The position numbers and the translations under genes were made by a program. Positions 24,801 through 32,600 of a stretch of 64,000 nt of DNA are shown here, one piece after another (the first letter of the stretch is position 1; each line of letters begins with the position of its first letter). The notes beneath the pieces are model-generated. The model saw only the letters and a program-made list of their open reading frames with translations. It made no database searches and had not been told where the DNA came from. The stretch spans positions 38,764,427 to 38,828,426 of the forward strand of contig OX031065.1 in assembly GCA_943736015.1 (NCBI GenBank). The letters are read 5' to 3'. Source of the DNA: Tridacna crocea. Its lineage: Eukaryota; Mollusca; Bivalvia; Cardiida; Cardiidae.

Positions 24801-27800
24801 GATCAATGGGGAGTCAGGAGTAACGTCCCTTGACAGAGGGATGTATGATGGAGAGAGAGAAACTATGTGAATATATCGAATAAGATTAAGTTTGTACCTG
24901 ATAACTATGATCTTGAATTATTTTTGGTCATTAACATTTGATTCCCAACCTTACAATAAATCATTTGGATCTATAACTATCCATGCCCATTCAAATGGGG
25001 TAAGGCGCACTCATGCGATGAACAAGCCATGGTACGAACTGGTACTTGACGAAAAAGACGTGGACCAAGCGATCGCTAGACAAATTTTGTATCATTGCGC
25101 AAATAGAGGGCTATTAGAGAGTGAAGCTATAATTTCATAAAAAAAAAAAATAAGTATTTTACGACAGATGGCCTCACCCAGTGTATTTTAATATGCCATT
25201 TCCAATTACATATCCGAGGGCTACCGAAAACTCATTTGCCTAAGAAAAATTGTATTTAATTGGATTTATTACTTTTGGCTTTGCACAAAATACGATACAT
25301 GGTCTTCAAATTCCATATTGAAATTAAACGGATAAAAAATTGGCTCGAAACGAGTATTGGTGTTTTTAAATCCTTCACTAAACAACTGAATTTGCACTCA
25401 GCCATATTGAAATAATTATGAATCGTTTCTCAATTTAAATGTTTGATTTAATTGATCATTATTAACCCATTACCACTCAATCCCTACTTTTGACGCCCCT
25501 GAGAAAGAAGCCTTTTGAAAACACTGTGGGAAAAGGAGAAAATGCTGGTAACCAGCATTTTCTCCTTTTCCCACAGTGTTTTCTACCCTTTCCAGAACAA
25601 ATTTCTATTTTTCAGTCACCTTTATTTTGTCGTCTGCAAATGCTTTCAATTTGGACCAGTCTAAATTTTTCTCGTGTGGTAATGGGTTAAACTTTGTGAC
25701 GAATCACCTTTAAAACTGTTGAATTGTGTGTTAAACTGTAAGAATTAAGTTCTATAAAATGAGTACAAATTCGTTATCTTTCTTCATTCTCTTTGCAATC
25801 ACGTCGCTCACGAAACGTAAATTACCTAGTGAAACACTCATATTCACAGTAGAGTGCAAGAAGTGCATATTGTGGAAAACAGCCAATCTGTGAACATCAA
25901 CCACCTTCAGAACTTTCCTGCAGTGGCAGTTGTACACAGAGTTGTCTATGAACTTACCTAAAAATCGGTGTAAAATGCATAAGTAGAAGTTATAAGAACC
26001 CATTGTAGTGTGTTAAAGGTTTAAAATTCAGAAAATGTATGAAAATTAGTTTTAGAGTTGGAATGCAATTTAGAATTATAGGTAAAAATGTCAATATTTA
26101 CTCTGAATTGAGAACGTTGCCAATGTATTTTCAGTATGGGAGTGAGGCACGATGGTCGACTGGAATGTAACGACGCCGACCAGTTTATCATGGCGTCAGG
26201 TCGCTATTCAAGTTTTGTGTCGTCCTCCACAGCGACGCACCCTTGGAGATTTTCCTTTTGCTCTCAGAGAGTGATAGAATTCACAATGGATGAGTAAGTA
26301 TGATTGATTTTTGTGATTGACTGATTGAATTTTTTGAGATTGAAAGATTTTTGTAATTGATTGATGGATTGATTGATTGACTGATTGGCAAAGAAGAAGG
26401 AAAAAAAAAAAAAATGAAGTAGCAGAAGAGGATTTTCATGATACAGACAAATTAGAGAGAAAAGACAAAATTATAATTGGCGTAATATCTTTTGTATTCA
26501 GGAGAAATAGACAGGGAATACATGAAAAAGGATGCTTGTGGGGTTGACGGTGATCATAATACTGATGATCATTTTAATAATAATGATGATAATGTTCATA
26601 ATGATGATGATGGCTGCGACAACAACGGAGATATATAAGAAGCTGTTGCTGCACATGATGATGACCTTTTTCTCTTTTATTATACCCCTGCAAAACGAAT
26701 GTTTTCGGGGATATACTGGAATCAGCCTGTCTGCCTGTGTGTCCGTCCGTGTGTCTGTCTGTGTACAAAATACTAGTAATTGCTTGTTTCTGTCAAAGCG
26801 CTGGCGGGTTTATTTAGTCACATTCAGTGACAGCTCTTGTTCAATATGCAACATTTTTAATAATAACAGGTTACTCACGGAGAGTGAAGCAAACAATAGA
26901 ATTTCCTGCCTACAGATCAGCAGTTATAACGTGTCAGAATACGAACGAATCTTGAACTCACGACTTCTCGGCGAGATATATACCCTTGACGAACAGTGCA
27001 AGCTGATTTTCGGCGAGGCATCTTCAAGATGTATTATAAGAGTAAGTGTCGTAGAATGAAGTCTTTTTCTTTCAAACATGCGATTATAAACACTTTACCT
27101 ATCATGACAAACCTGGTACAACTTTGCTGCTGGAAACCGGCATACGCTCGGCAAAATTTCTAATCGGCTACGTTTATATCTCCTTTAACTCATTACCAAA
27201 TCACAAAAATTTAGGTTTGTAATAAATAAAAGTGACTGAAAATTTTATATTTGTTTTGTGAAGGGTAGAAAACATCGTGGGAAAAGTAGAAAATGCTGGT
27301 TACCAGCATTTTCTCCTTTTCCCACTATGTTTTCTAAAGGCTTCTTTCTCAGGGTCGTCAAAAGTAGGGATTGTGTGGTAAAAAATTAAATTTGGTCAAG
27401 TAATAGATTGGTACATGTTAATAAAAAAAAAAAAGTTACCTGTAAGTTATATTTGGCATTTACCATGGTAAAGATTTTGTAGTGAAAAGATTCTCGATTT
27501 GCCTGAAGGAGGCATCGCTTTTTCAAAAAAGGGAAAACACATGGTGGTGTCTATTAGCTAAAACAGATTAAAAAGGGAAGCGAAAGTTACTGATATTTTG
27601 CCAGCTATGAGAAAAAGTCATGAAAAGTATTTTCTGCATTAAAGTATAAACCGCGGGGAGCAGTTCTGAAAAAAACAATTTTCAATTTTAAAAGTACAGT
27701 GAATGGATGAAGAACAAGTTCCTTTCAAGAGTATAAATCAAATCAAAGCGATGAGAACGCTGAAGTGGTATTTGTCAAGGAAGCGATTTTGTGGAATTAA

Positions 27801-30800
27801 TATTTTGAAAGAAAACGAGAAATAATATTCAAATATTAAAGTCAACCTTCTAGGGAAATGAATACCTCTTTAGTTGAAGTGAGAGTACTCATGCCAATGT
27901 TAGGATTATTTGTGTATTGGTGGTCTCCTTTCCATAATTTGGAATAGATAGGGGTAACGTCCCTTGACAGTAGGATGTATGGTGGATAGAAAGAGTGACC
28001 ACGGATATATGTCGTATCAAATTTAGTTTGTACCTGAAAACTATACATGTAATTTTGAAATATCTTTGACCATTGGTATTAATTCCCAGTATTACTATCA
28101 ATTATTTGGATCTATAAATATTTATGCCCAATCAAATGGAGTAGCGCGCAACCATGGGATGAACAAGCCATCTGAGGAACTGGTTTTGGAACGGAAAAGT
28201 CCAGGACAAAGCGATCAGTAGACATATTCGTATCAATGCTCCACTAAAAGGCAATGAGCGAGCGAAGCTCTTTTCTATCAAAAATAAGTATTTCCAAAAT
28301 CGATGGCCTCACTTATCATATTTTAGCATGCCATTTTCAATTACATATCTGAGTGTTGCCGAAAAACTCATTTGCCTGAGAAAATTTTAGTTTAATTGGG
28401 TTTATTTCCTTCGGCTTTGCAAAAAAAACGATATAGTCTTTAAAATTCAGCATTGAACACATGGTTGAATTTTCTGCGACAAATACTACAAAAATGATTT
28501 TCTGACTTCGACTGAGGCGTCCTTTTACACTGTTGAATTATCCTCTAAAAAGTCCTATCAAATGGACTATCTCTTTTCTGGACGGGGAATGCTAGAAAAG
28601 GTATAGGGGGAATTTTAGCTTAAAAGTGCTTGTTTAGAAGTTTAGTTGAGTGTATATTAAGGTTTAATCATTTATGTGAGAACATTGTGGCAAACGGAGA
28701 AATCGAGCGTGACAGGCCGTTTCTTCTCCTTTTCCCAGAATGTTTTCAACAGGCAAAATGACTAGAGATCTTCATTAGCTTACGTTTTAGACGCAAATGG
28801 AATCCAAGTAACATCTTTCTACGTAGTTCACTACAAGTACTTAACCTGCTAGGTGTTACTCTCTGACCTTTGCGGACAGTGTAGATTAAGATCAGACTGC
28901 ACAGAACGTGCAGTCTGATCTTGGATCTACACTGTCCGTTAAGGAGATATCCTTATCCCCAAAATAATTGAATAACTAGGTTGCAAAATGTGTAGTTTTT
29001 AACTATCTACCTGAAAGTGTCATTTGACTTATTTTAGCACGGCTAGATTAACCCTTTATCAAACAATCTCTGGTTTTTACGACCCTGAGATGGAAGCGTT
29101 TGGAAAACATTGTGGGAAAAGGAGAAAATGCTGGTAACCAGCATTTTCTCCTTTTTCCGCAATGTTTTCTACCCTGTGGGAAACAAATTTGAATTTTTGA
29201 GTAACGTTTTATTTGTTGTCTGCAAGTGCTTTCAGTTCGGACCAGTATGAAATTTTGTCGTTTGGTAAAGTGTTAAAGGAATAATATTATGCTTCACAAG
29301 AGTGAATACTCTGTACTCACTTGATAACTTTCTTCTTCGCCAGAGTTTAAACAGAGCAGAAGAAGACGTTTGTTTCGAAGGTATTCTTTGCGTTCTTCCG
29401 GGAACACGGAGCTGTCGGGTACTCGATGTTATGCAAGGATCTACATGCGGAAGTGGACGGGTAAAAATATGCATTTTGTTTGTTTGCTTATTTTACGTGA
29501 TTCTTAACCCTTTGCGACACGACACAATTTTTGTTACACATGTCAAAACTGTAAAAATTTACAGACAGGAAATCACGCGTGTATCAAATTATAGAATATG
29601 ACTTTGGAAGGGTAATAAAAACTAGTGGAAAAGGAGAAATTATTGACTTACTAGCATTTTCTCTCTTTCGCAAAATGTTTTCAAAAGGCTTTTTTATCAA
29701 GGTTATGAAAACGAGGGAATGTCTTTTAAAGATTTGACAATAACAAAATATAGTCGTGTCATTCTCTGTTAAAAGGAGGCATAATGCATCTGGGAAAAAA
29801 AGTATAGTCTCATGTTAATCTGCGCAGGCTCACATGGGTCGAAACTTATAGTTATTTGTTAAATTTTCTGCATGCTTAAGGACCGCTCTACATCCAGATC
29901 TGGTCAAATGTTAGCCTAAAGGGATTTTTATATGGGCCATAGTTATACGGGGACTTTCTTCAGTACAATGTAGCGCGGTGATGAATTAAGCCCCTATTGA
30001 CAGAATATTTCTCTTGTCTATTTTTGCAGTATCTGCACTTCACTTATCTTTGCGTTCTTTGATCGTAGAGACCATTTTTTCTAATCTAAATGACCATTCC
30101 AAGTTCAAAGACCAAAGCAAGCTGATTGGCTGAAATAACGAGTTTCAGCCAATCAGCTTACTGAATGATCTTGGACTTAAAATATTAGGAATTCTCAAGA
30201 ACTTTAGAATCAGGGTCGGTATTCACCAACCATTCTTAAGAACATTCTTAGTCTTATTCTTCAGAAATTTTTTCAATGTGAAAGTAATAGAGCTTTTGAT
30301 TGGCTAAACCATTTGGTTTAGCCAATCAGAAGTTCTGTTACTTTCACAGTCAGGAAATCTTGAAGAATAAGACCAAGAACGTTCTTCAGAATGGTTGATA
30401 AATACATACCCTAGAAGTCCTCAGCCGATTTGTCTGTCTTGTGTTTCAAACCTCTAGCTCTATCAGGGTGGACAGTTTACATGTTTATTTAAATACTGCA
30501 TGACCAAAGGTTCTTTAACCGTTACTAGATACAACATTCTATCCAACATTCTAAGATATTTTGTGTTAGAAACGAACTCTAAACCATATTCAACATTGAG
30601 CGAGAAATGAATCCTGCCGAAATGACTTATCAGCCTTCGAAAGAATTCAGACAGAGTGTTGTTTCGAACTTAGAACTTATGTATTACTATCCTGATTTTG
30701 ACCACTGGGCTGCCCGAGCTCGGCCCGCCACCGGCTGGGCTTCGGGGTATTTAAGGCAGTCCATATGCCAGTGCAGTCTTAGATTTACCAGAAGTACAGG

Positions 30801-31662
30801 GAAAGCATTGATTTTCAACATTATCGAACGTTACTAAAGGAAAAAAGAGTGATGTCTAAATAACTTTAAAAATAGCTTTACATATAAATCCCTGAAGAGC
30901 TTGATATTTATGAAGTAAGTGCTTAATCAATATATCTTTTATTACCAGTGTTACAGAGGAGAATGCTTGGCAAACCTACCCACAAACGCGCCACCAACCA
31001 CTTCAACAACGGCCACGACCACGCCTACTTCGACAACACAAACAACTTCTACGACCACACCGACCACCACTTCCTCATCAACAACAACGACGACCACGCC
31101 TACAACAACCACAACCTCAACTACTCCTTCAACAACAACAACTACGCCTACAACAACCACGACTACTCCAACAACGACGACAGCCACGCCTACAACAACC
31201 TCGACTACTCCTACAACAACAACAACCACGCCTACAACAACCACGACTACTCCTACAACAACAACAACCACATCTACCACGACATCAATGCCTACAACAA
31301 CGAGTACACCTACGACGGCAACGACCACGCCTACAACAACGACCACATCTACAACAACAACGCCTACCACACCTACGACGACAACGCCTACAACAACGAC
31401 CACGCCTACAACAACAACAACGCCTACAACAACGGCCTCACCTACGACGACAACGACCACGCTTACAACAACAACCACTCCTACTACGACATCAACGCCT
31501 ACAACAACGGCTACACCTACAAAAACAACAACCTCGCCCACAACTACAACTTCGCCCACAACTACTTCCACCACGCCTGCGACGACACCGCCGTACTGTG
31601 ATTGGTTCTGTCGATTTAGGCGGTGGCTTTATAGAGAATATGGCATCATATTGAGGGGCTAA
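10352..31662 (+). CDS. Secreted ADAMTS/MIG-17-like zinc metalloprotease with mucin-like tail (14 exons)
   Basis: Spliced from 10352-10445, 11274-11497, 15949-16035, 17641-17791, 18897-19017, 19391-19469, 20351-20428, 21209-21363, 21874-21935, 23400-23559, 26135-26293, 26870-27041, 29344-29460 and 30949-31662. All junctions are GT/AG, phases agree, and the total is 2,373 nt (790 aa). In order: signal peptide (about 1-23); reprolysin-type propeptide with YEIEP; furin site RNKR (200-203); M12B catalytic domain (about 207-455) with the full HELGHNMGVRHDG zinc motif (399-411) and Met-turn IMA (M423); ADAMTS-type cysteine-rich segment (about 457-562); Thr/Pro tract (about 569-766); short Cys-bearing C-terminus. 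Family knowledge: a secreted zinc endopeptidase of matrix or mucus, made as a zymogen. There is no TSP1 repeat, spacer or membrane anchor, unlike full ADAMTS or ADAM proteins. Catalytic residues are intact. The substrate is unknown, and the orthology to MIG-17-like proteins is inference. Confidence 0.9.
10487..10744 (+). mobile_element. Family F inverted-repeat element
   Basis: TGTGACCC...GGGTCACA ends, subterminal AAAAAGGACC/GGTCCCTTTTT and an internal CCCTGGTCAGCCTGCGCAA hairpin. Flanks AATAAAAC and AATAAAAG agree at 7 of 8 bases, a possible hAT-type 8-bp duplication. In intron 1 of the metalloprotease gene. Confidence 0.75.
10850..11030 (-). mobile_element. Family A fragment
   Basis: Left half with TTAA and CCCTTTACCGCACGAC. 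The core is lost after GGAGGAAATGCTGGTAAG. Confidence 0.55.
11040..11210. mobile_element. Family A copy, fully palindromic form
   Basis: Both arms are of the 'GACGACCCTGAGAAAGAAGCCTTTGG' type, so this 170-bp copy is one long inverted repeat, unlike the 221-bp form with two different arms. Confidence 0.7.
11274..11497 (+). CDS. Metalloprotease exon 2 (propeptide start)
   Basis: Acceptor TTTCAG, donor GGTAAG. Encodes residues 32-106, a basic stretch followed by the FRFPDRMTFSF and LRMDLKLN segments typical of an M12B propeptide. Confidence 0.85.
11632..11670 (+). repeat. (GA)n microsatellite
   Basis: About 39 bp of uninterrupted GA, 135 bp after exon 2. Confidence 0.95.
11692..11917 (-). mobile_element. 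Family A element, diverged
   Basis: CCCTTTCCAAAACGAC...TTTGGGAAAGGG ends, with core AAATGCTGGTAACCAGCATTTT. Confidence 0.75.
12078..12299 (-). mobile_element. Family A TTAA element
   Basis: 222 bp between exact TTAA sites, starting CCCTTTACCAAACGACAAAG and ending GGAAAGGG. Confidence 0.85.
12598..12803. mobile_element. Family D TTAA element
   Basis: 206 bp between TTAA at 12594-12597 and 12804-12807, starting CCCTTTGGCTGCTAAGC. Internal hairpin AGATCAGACTGCACAGAACGTGCAGTCTGATCT. Confidence 0.78.
13238..13457 (-). mobile_element. Family A TTAA element
   Basis: 220 bp between exact TTAA sites, with an intact core. A partial core also lies at 13040-13095. Confidence 0.85.
13692..13716 (+). 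repeat. (AAC)n microsatellite
   Basis: About eight units of AAC. Confidence 0.9.
13926..14395 (+). mobile_element. Family A TTAA element split by an insertion
   Basis: TTAA at 13922-13925 and 14396-14399. Removing the 237-bp insert and one 11-bp target copy leaves 222 bp, the family length. Confidence 0.88.
14086..14322 (-). mobile_element. 5'-truncated retroelement tail inserted in a family A copy
   Basis: 237 bp; on the minus strand it ends AATAAAATATGTTTAAAC, the tail shared by the SINEs and the LINE. Flanked by an 11-bp direct repeat TGTCACTTTTA (14075-14085 and 14323-14333), typical of target-primed insertion. Confidence 0.85.
14506..14740. repeat. Family H repeat
   Basis: GGTTTTAATGCAT...ACCATG...TCATGAGG.AGA.TGGTCC...AGAATAT; diverged. 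Confidence 0.5.
15130..15210. repeat. Hairpin with variant family A core
   Basis: AATAAAGAAATTGCTCG, loop TAA, then its complement. The outer arms (AAACATCATGGCA/TGTCATTATGTTTTTT) are A-like. The TTAA ends are not clear. Confidence 0.65.
15771..15800 (+). repeat. (AG)n microsatellite
   Basis: 30 bp of AG, about 150 bp before exon 3. Confidence 0.95.
15949..16035 (+). CDS. Metalloprotease exon 3 (propeptide)
   Basis: 29 codons, phase 0 at both ends. Contains two cysteines (RCPAF...YPCHL). One could act as a cysteine switch on the zinc, but the canonical switch motif is not obvious. Confidence 0.8.
16036..17640 (+). other. Metalloprotease intron 3
   Basis: No coding sequence seen. AT-rich, with one family A copy at 16997-17213. 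Confidence 0.6.
16997..17213 (+). mobile_element. Family A element
   Basis: Left TTAA at 16993-16996. Core GAAAATGCTGGTGACCAGCATTTTC. Right end diverged. Confidence 0.72.
17641..17791 (+). CDS. Metalloprotease exon 4 (propeptide, YEIEP)
   Basis: Encodes GHFHFEGEDYEIEP, the G-x(n)-YxIEP signature that ends the core of reprolysin propeptides. Ends in phase 1. Confidence 0.88.
17859..18108 (-). mobile_element. Family F inverted-repeat element (opposite orientation)
   Basis: TGTGACCC...GGGTCACA ends; same interior as the copy at 10487 but reversed. No convincing target duplication. In metalloprotease intron 4. Confidence 0.75.
18240..18350. repeat. Inverted repeat (GACCCGGGTCA core)
   Basis: CCGGTGTAATGCAGAGAAA...TTTCTCTGCATTACACCGG arms around ATGACCCGGGTCAT and a related GACCCGTGGGTC. 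About 110 bp, a single copy in the window. Confidence 0.7.
18586..18775 (-). mobile_element. Family A element (190 bp)
   Basis: TTAA at both ends (18582-18585, 18776-18779), with the right arm shortened. It lies 120 bp before exon 5. Confidence 0.78.
18897..19017 (+). CDS. Metalloprotease exon 5 (furin site, start of catalytic domain)
   Basis: An acidic/basic linker leads to RNKR (200-203), a furin consensus, then LEVELEMVVDFSIFN, the first beta strand of the M12B fold. The predicted mature enzyme starts at Q204. Confidence 0.88.
19391..19469 (+). CDS. Metalloprotease exon 6 (catalytic domain)
   Basis: Residues 226-252, helix region with REYYEQVANN. Acceptor TTTTCAG, donor CGTAAG, phases consistent. 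Confidence 0.8.
19606..19790. repeat. Family C inverted-repeat element, diverged
   Basis: CGTATTCACACCAACC...GGTTGGTGAATACC with the GATTAGCTAAACC centre. Confidence 0.75.
19800..19905. repeat. Family I repeat fragment
   Basis: CTCTCACCGTTGATCCTTGTTTCGATA...GAAAGTGGAA matches the copies at 43860 and 47330. Confidence 0.5.
19919..20106. repeat. Family C inverted-repeat element
   Basis: Long-armed copy, about 188 bp, with ATATTCACCAAGCATTCTCA mirrored at the right end. Confidence 0.85.
20206..20310 (+). repeat. (AATC)n/(AACC)n low-complexity tract
   Basis: Imperfect CAATCAATCAAT running into AACCAACCAA and AACAAACAAA, 40 bp before exon 7. Confidence 0.85.
20351..20428 (+). CDS. Metalloprotease exon 7 (catalytic domain)
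   Basis: 26 codons in phase 0. The pattern MDVRYSSL...VDIVPLEITVVN matches the second strand region of reprolysins (...Y.SL......I.LV.I.I). Confidence 0.82.
20762..21000. repeat. Family E element
   Basis: AAGGGGCTTTCGGACATTTGCG...TTCCCGTTTTTCAGCCCATAT. Hairpins are diverged. Confidence 0.65.
21209..21363 (+). CDS. Metalloprotease exon 8 (catalytic domain)
   Basis: Encodes ALNDFRSWVV...TAQLSKFDAIMAFT, matching the L..F..W......A.L..D.A...T block of M12B enzymes. Ends in phase 2. Confidence 0.85.
21441..21524. repeat. Family B 84-bp hairpin
   Basis: TATCGTCGGTTTACTTC...CTACAGCTTG, 4-nt loop, then its complement. Nearly perfect. Copies at 32601, 33508, 56632 and 58317. Confidence 0.88.
21874..21935 (+). 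CDS. Metalloprotease exon 9 (catalytic domain)
   Basis: 62 nt, encoding ENLASYNESDLL... and joining exons 8 and 10 in frame. Acceptor TTTTTTTCAG. Confidence 0.78.
22068..22262. repeat. Family E fragment
   Basis: Lacks the first half-hairpin; otherwise follows the 1433 copy. Runs into a family H-like piece (22258-22430). Confidence 0.65.
22640..22935. repeat. Family J repeat (internally duplicated)
   Basis: Contains two copies of GGACTTGGA(A/T)ACTTGTTCACGGCTGTG. Shares AAACTTTGCAGTAATAAATTCG with 57436-57735. Confidence 0.65.
22997..23217 (+). mobile_element. Family A TTAA element, well preserved
   Basis: 221 bp between exact TTAA sites, almost identical to the copy at 25466. A 3' fragment of another copy abuts it at 22925-22992. 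Confidence 0.88.
23400..23559 (+). CDS. Metalloprotease exon 10 (zinc-binding helix)
   Basis: Ends in AAHELGH (H399, E400, H403), the first two zinc ligands and the general base. The codon for N404 of the HExGHN motif is split across the next intron. Confidence 0.93.
24027..24249 (-). mobile_element. Family A element
   Basis: Left TTAA at 24023-24026. Core GAAAATGCTGGTCAGCAGCATTTTC. Right TTAA lost. Confidence 0.72.
24600..25325 (+). repeat. Duplicated intronic segment, copy 1
   Basis: Collinear with 27735-28457 (shared AGAGTACTCATG, TTAGGATTATTTGTGTA, GTAACGTCCCTTGACAG, GATGAACAAGCCAT and more). Contains an 82-codon open frame not kept in copy 2. Identity unknown; probably an old dispersed repeat. 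Confidence 0.75.
25466..25686 (+). mobile_element. Family A TTAA element, well preserved
   Basis: 221 bp between TTAA at 25462-25465 and 25687-25690, starting CCCATTACCACTCAATCCC. Confidence 0.9.
26135..26293 (+). CDS. Metalloprotease exon 11 (third zinc ligand, Met-turn)
   Basis: Begins NMGVRHDG, supplying the third zinc histidine (H409). DQFIMASG follows as the Met-turn, then W..SFCS..VIEF, the usual end of the catalytic domain. Confidence 0.93.
26541..26620 (+). repeat. (GAT/AAT)n low-complexity tract
   Basis: Imperfect GAT and AAT trinucleotides, in intron 11. Confidence 0.8.
26870..27041 (+). CDS. Metalloprotease exon 12 (start of Cys-rich segment)
   Basis: Encodes LGEIYTLDEQCKLIFGE.SSRC, the G..Y..D.QC...FG.....C pattern that opens the ADAMTS cysteine-rich or disintegrin-like segment. 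Donor GTAAGT. Confidence 0.88.
27189..27385 (-). mobile_element. Family A element (197 bp)
   Basis: TTAA at both ends; a deletion removed part of the left arm. Confidence 0.8.
27735..28457 (+). repeat. Duplicated intronic segment, copy 2
   Basis: Paralogue of 24600-25325 in the same orientation, in the same gene two introns on. The open frame of copy 1 is interrupted here. Confidence 0.75.
28845..29047. mobile_element. Family D element
   Basis: Follows TTAA at 28841-28844 and ends at a TTAA shared with the next family A copy. Hairpin AGATCAGACTGCACAGAACGTGCAGTCTGATCT. Confidence 0.7.
29052..29272 (+). mobile_element. Family A TTAA element
   Basis: 221 bp between TTAA at 29048-29051 and 29273-29276, 70 bp upstream of exon 13. 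Confidence 0.88.
29344..29460 (+). CDS. Metalloprotease exon 13 (Cys-rich segment)
   Basis: 39 codons with five cysteines, ending GSTCGSGR. This matches the ..GT.CG..kWC..G.C region of ADAMTS proteins. Confidence 0.85.
29508..29729 (-). mobile_element. Family A element, diverged
   Basis: TTAACCCTTTGCGACACGAC start; core eroded to GAAATTATTGACTTACTAGCATTTTC. Confidence 0.6.
30097..30200. repeat. Short inverted repeat related to family C
   Basis: AAGCTGATTGGCTGAAA...TTTCAGCCAATCAGCTT with CAAGTTCAAAGA-type flanks. Next to a full family C copy. Confidence 0.65.
30217..30410. repeat. Family C inverted-repeat element
   Basis: Full-length; the centre TTTGATTGGCTAAACCATTTGGTTTAGCCAATCAGAAG is perfect. 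Confidence 0.85.
30949..31662 (+). CDS. Metalloprotease exon 14 (mucin-like Thr tail and C-terminus)
   Basis: Opens CYRGEC (the end of the Cys-rich pattern), then about 200 residues made almost only of Thr and Pro in ACN/CCN codons, a dense O-glycosylation target. It closes with a non-repetitive tail containing CDWFC (C770, C774) and an aromatic/basic stretch, then TAA at 31660. The low-complexity DNA keeps other frames open; those frames are not genes. Confidence 0.88.
   Translation, partial: CYRGECLANLPTNAPPTTSTTATTTPTSTTQTTSTTTPTTTSSSTTTTTTPTTTTTSTTPSTTTTTPTTTTTTPTTTTATPTTTSTTPTTTTTTPTTTTTTPTTTTTTSTTTSMPTTTSTPTTATTTPTTTTTSTTTTPTTPTTTTPTTTTTPTTTTTPTTTASPTTTTTTLTTTTTPTTTSTPTTTATPTKTTTSPTTTTSPTTTSTTPATTPPYCDWFCRFRRWLYREYGIILRG
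31000..31570 (+). repeat. Coding ACN/CCN minisatellite (Thr-rich tract)
   Basis: Imperfect tandem of trinucleotides (ACA/ACG/ACT/ACC) with periodic CCT, CCC or CCA codons. Higher-order units such as TTTTTPTTT repeat many times. Copy number is likely to vary between alleles. Confidence 0.85.
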
Positions 31663-31699
31663 ATTGATCGAAGCTTTCAGTCAAGAACGTATCAGGGTA

Positions 31700-31918
31700 A
31701 AATATTTACCAAATGACAAAATTTTAGACTTATCAACACGAAAATCCTTTTCAGGTGGCAAATAAAATGTGCCTCAGATATTGAGATTTGAAGGTAGAAA
31801 ACCTTGTGGGAAAAGAAGAAAATGCTGGTTACCAGCATTTTCTTCTTTTTCCCCATAATGTTTTAAGAAACCTTTTTCTTCAGGGTTGATAAAGGACGAG
31901 ATCGTATGGTAGAGGCTT
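31700..31918 (-). mobile_element. Family A element, diverged
   Basis: Core GAAAATGCTGGTTACCAGCATTTTC with arms; TTAA ends degraded. It may supply the AATAAA at 31761 as a poly(A) signal for the metalloprotease. Confidence 0.65.
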
Positions 31919-31935
31919 GATAAAATATTACAGTT

Positions 31936-32157
31936 ACCTCTTTATCAAACAACAAAATTTAAGACTAATCCAAATTGAAAGCATTTTCAGACGACTAAAC
32001 TAATTTGAATCAAAAATTGAAATTCGATAATGGGAATAGTAGAAAACATTGTGGAAAATGGAGAAAATGCTGGTAACAAGCATTTTCTCCATTTCCCATA
32101 ATGTTTTCAAAAGCTCTCTTTCTCAGGGTCTTTAAAAGTCGTGATTGTGTGTCAAAA
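31936..32157 (-). mobile_element. Family A element, diverged
   Basis: Tandem to the preceding copy, with core arms AAATGGAG/CTCCATTTC. Confidence 0.7.
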
Positions 32158-32261
32158 ATGGAACATAATCCGACCTCTTGAATCGAAATGTTCAATGGAA
32201 TCCATTTTTGTTTCGATTGATTAATTTTCGTTGCAAATGCATATATTTAAAAAAATAAGAT

Positions 32262-32470
32262 AATTCAGCTGTAAATATACCGCGAGAAGACTTCAGGTAA
32301 TTCAGCTGTGTTATAATCATACAGCGAGAAGACTTCAGGTAATTCAGCTGTGTTATAAATATACGGCGAGAAGACTTCAGGTAATTCAGCTGTGTTATAA
32401 ATTTATAATTATACCGCGAGAAGATTTCAGGTAATTCAGCTGTGTTATAAATATACCACGAGAAGACTTT
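32262..32470 (+). repeat. Five-copy tandem repeat of about 41 bp
   Basis: Unit reads AATTCAGCTGTGTTATAAAT then ATACCGCGAGAAGACTTCAGGT; the fourth unit has a TTTATAATT insertion. Confidence 0.9.
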
Positions 32471-32600
32471 ATGTATTGGTAGCCTGATCTTAATCCACTC
32501 ATATCGCAAAGAACATCAAAGGTCTAAATAAACACGATAAAAGTTAGCATAGAAACAAAGCACTAGACGAAACAATTAGTCTTCTTCAAAATTGAAAGGC

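Larger units (their letters stand above)
23560..26134 (+). other. Metalloprotease intron 10
   Basis: No coding sequence recognised. Holds two family A copies and the first copy of a duplicated segment of about 730 bp. Confidence 0.65.
27042..29343 (+). other. Metalloprotease intron 12
   Basis: No coding sequence. Contains family A, D and duplicated-segment copies. Confidence 0.65.

Noticed and set aside
24892..25140. 82-codon open frame as a host gene
   Set aside because: It lies within a duplicated intronic segment, and the second copy is interrupted.
26574..26768. His/Tyr-rich minus-strand open frame
   Set aside because: It reads through a GAT/AAT low-complexity tract in an intron.
30948..31601. 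Long open frames in other frames and on the minus strand over the Thr tract (Asn/His/Tyr-rich and Val-rich)
   Set aside because: These are shadows of a trinucleotide repeat; only the Thr/Pro frame joins the spliced metalloprotease exon in phase.
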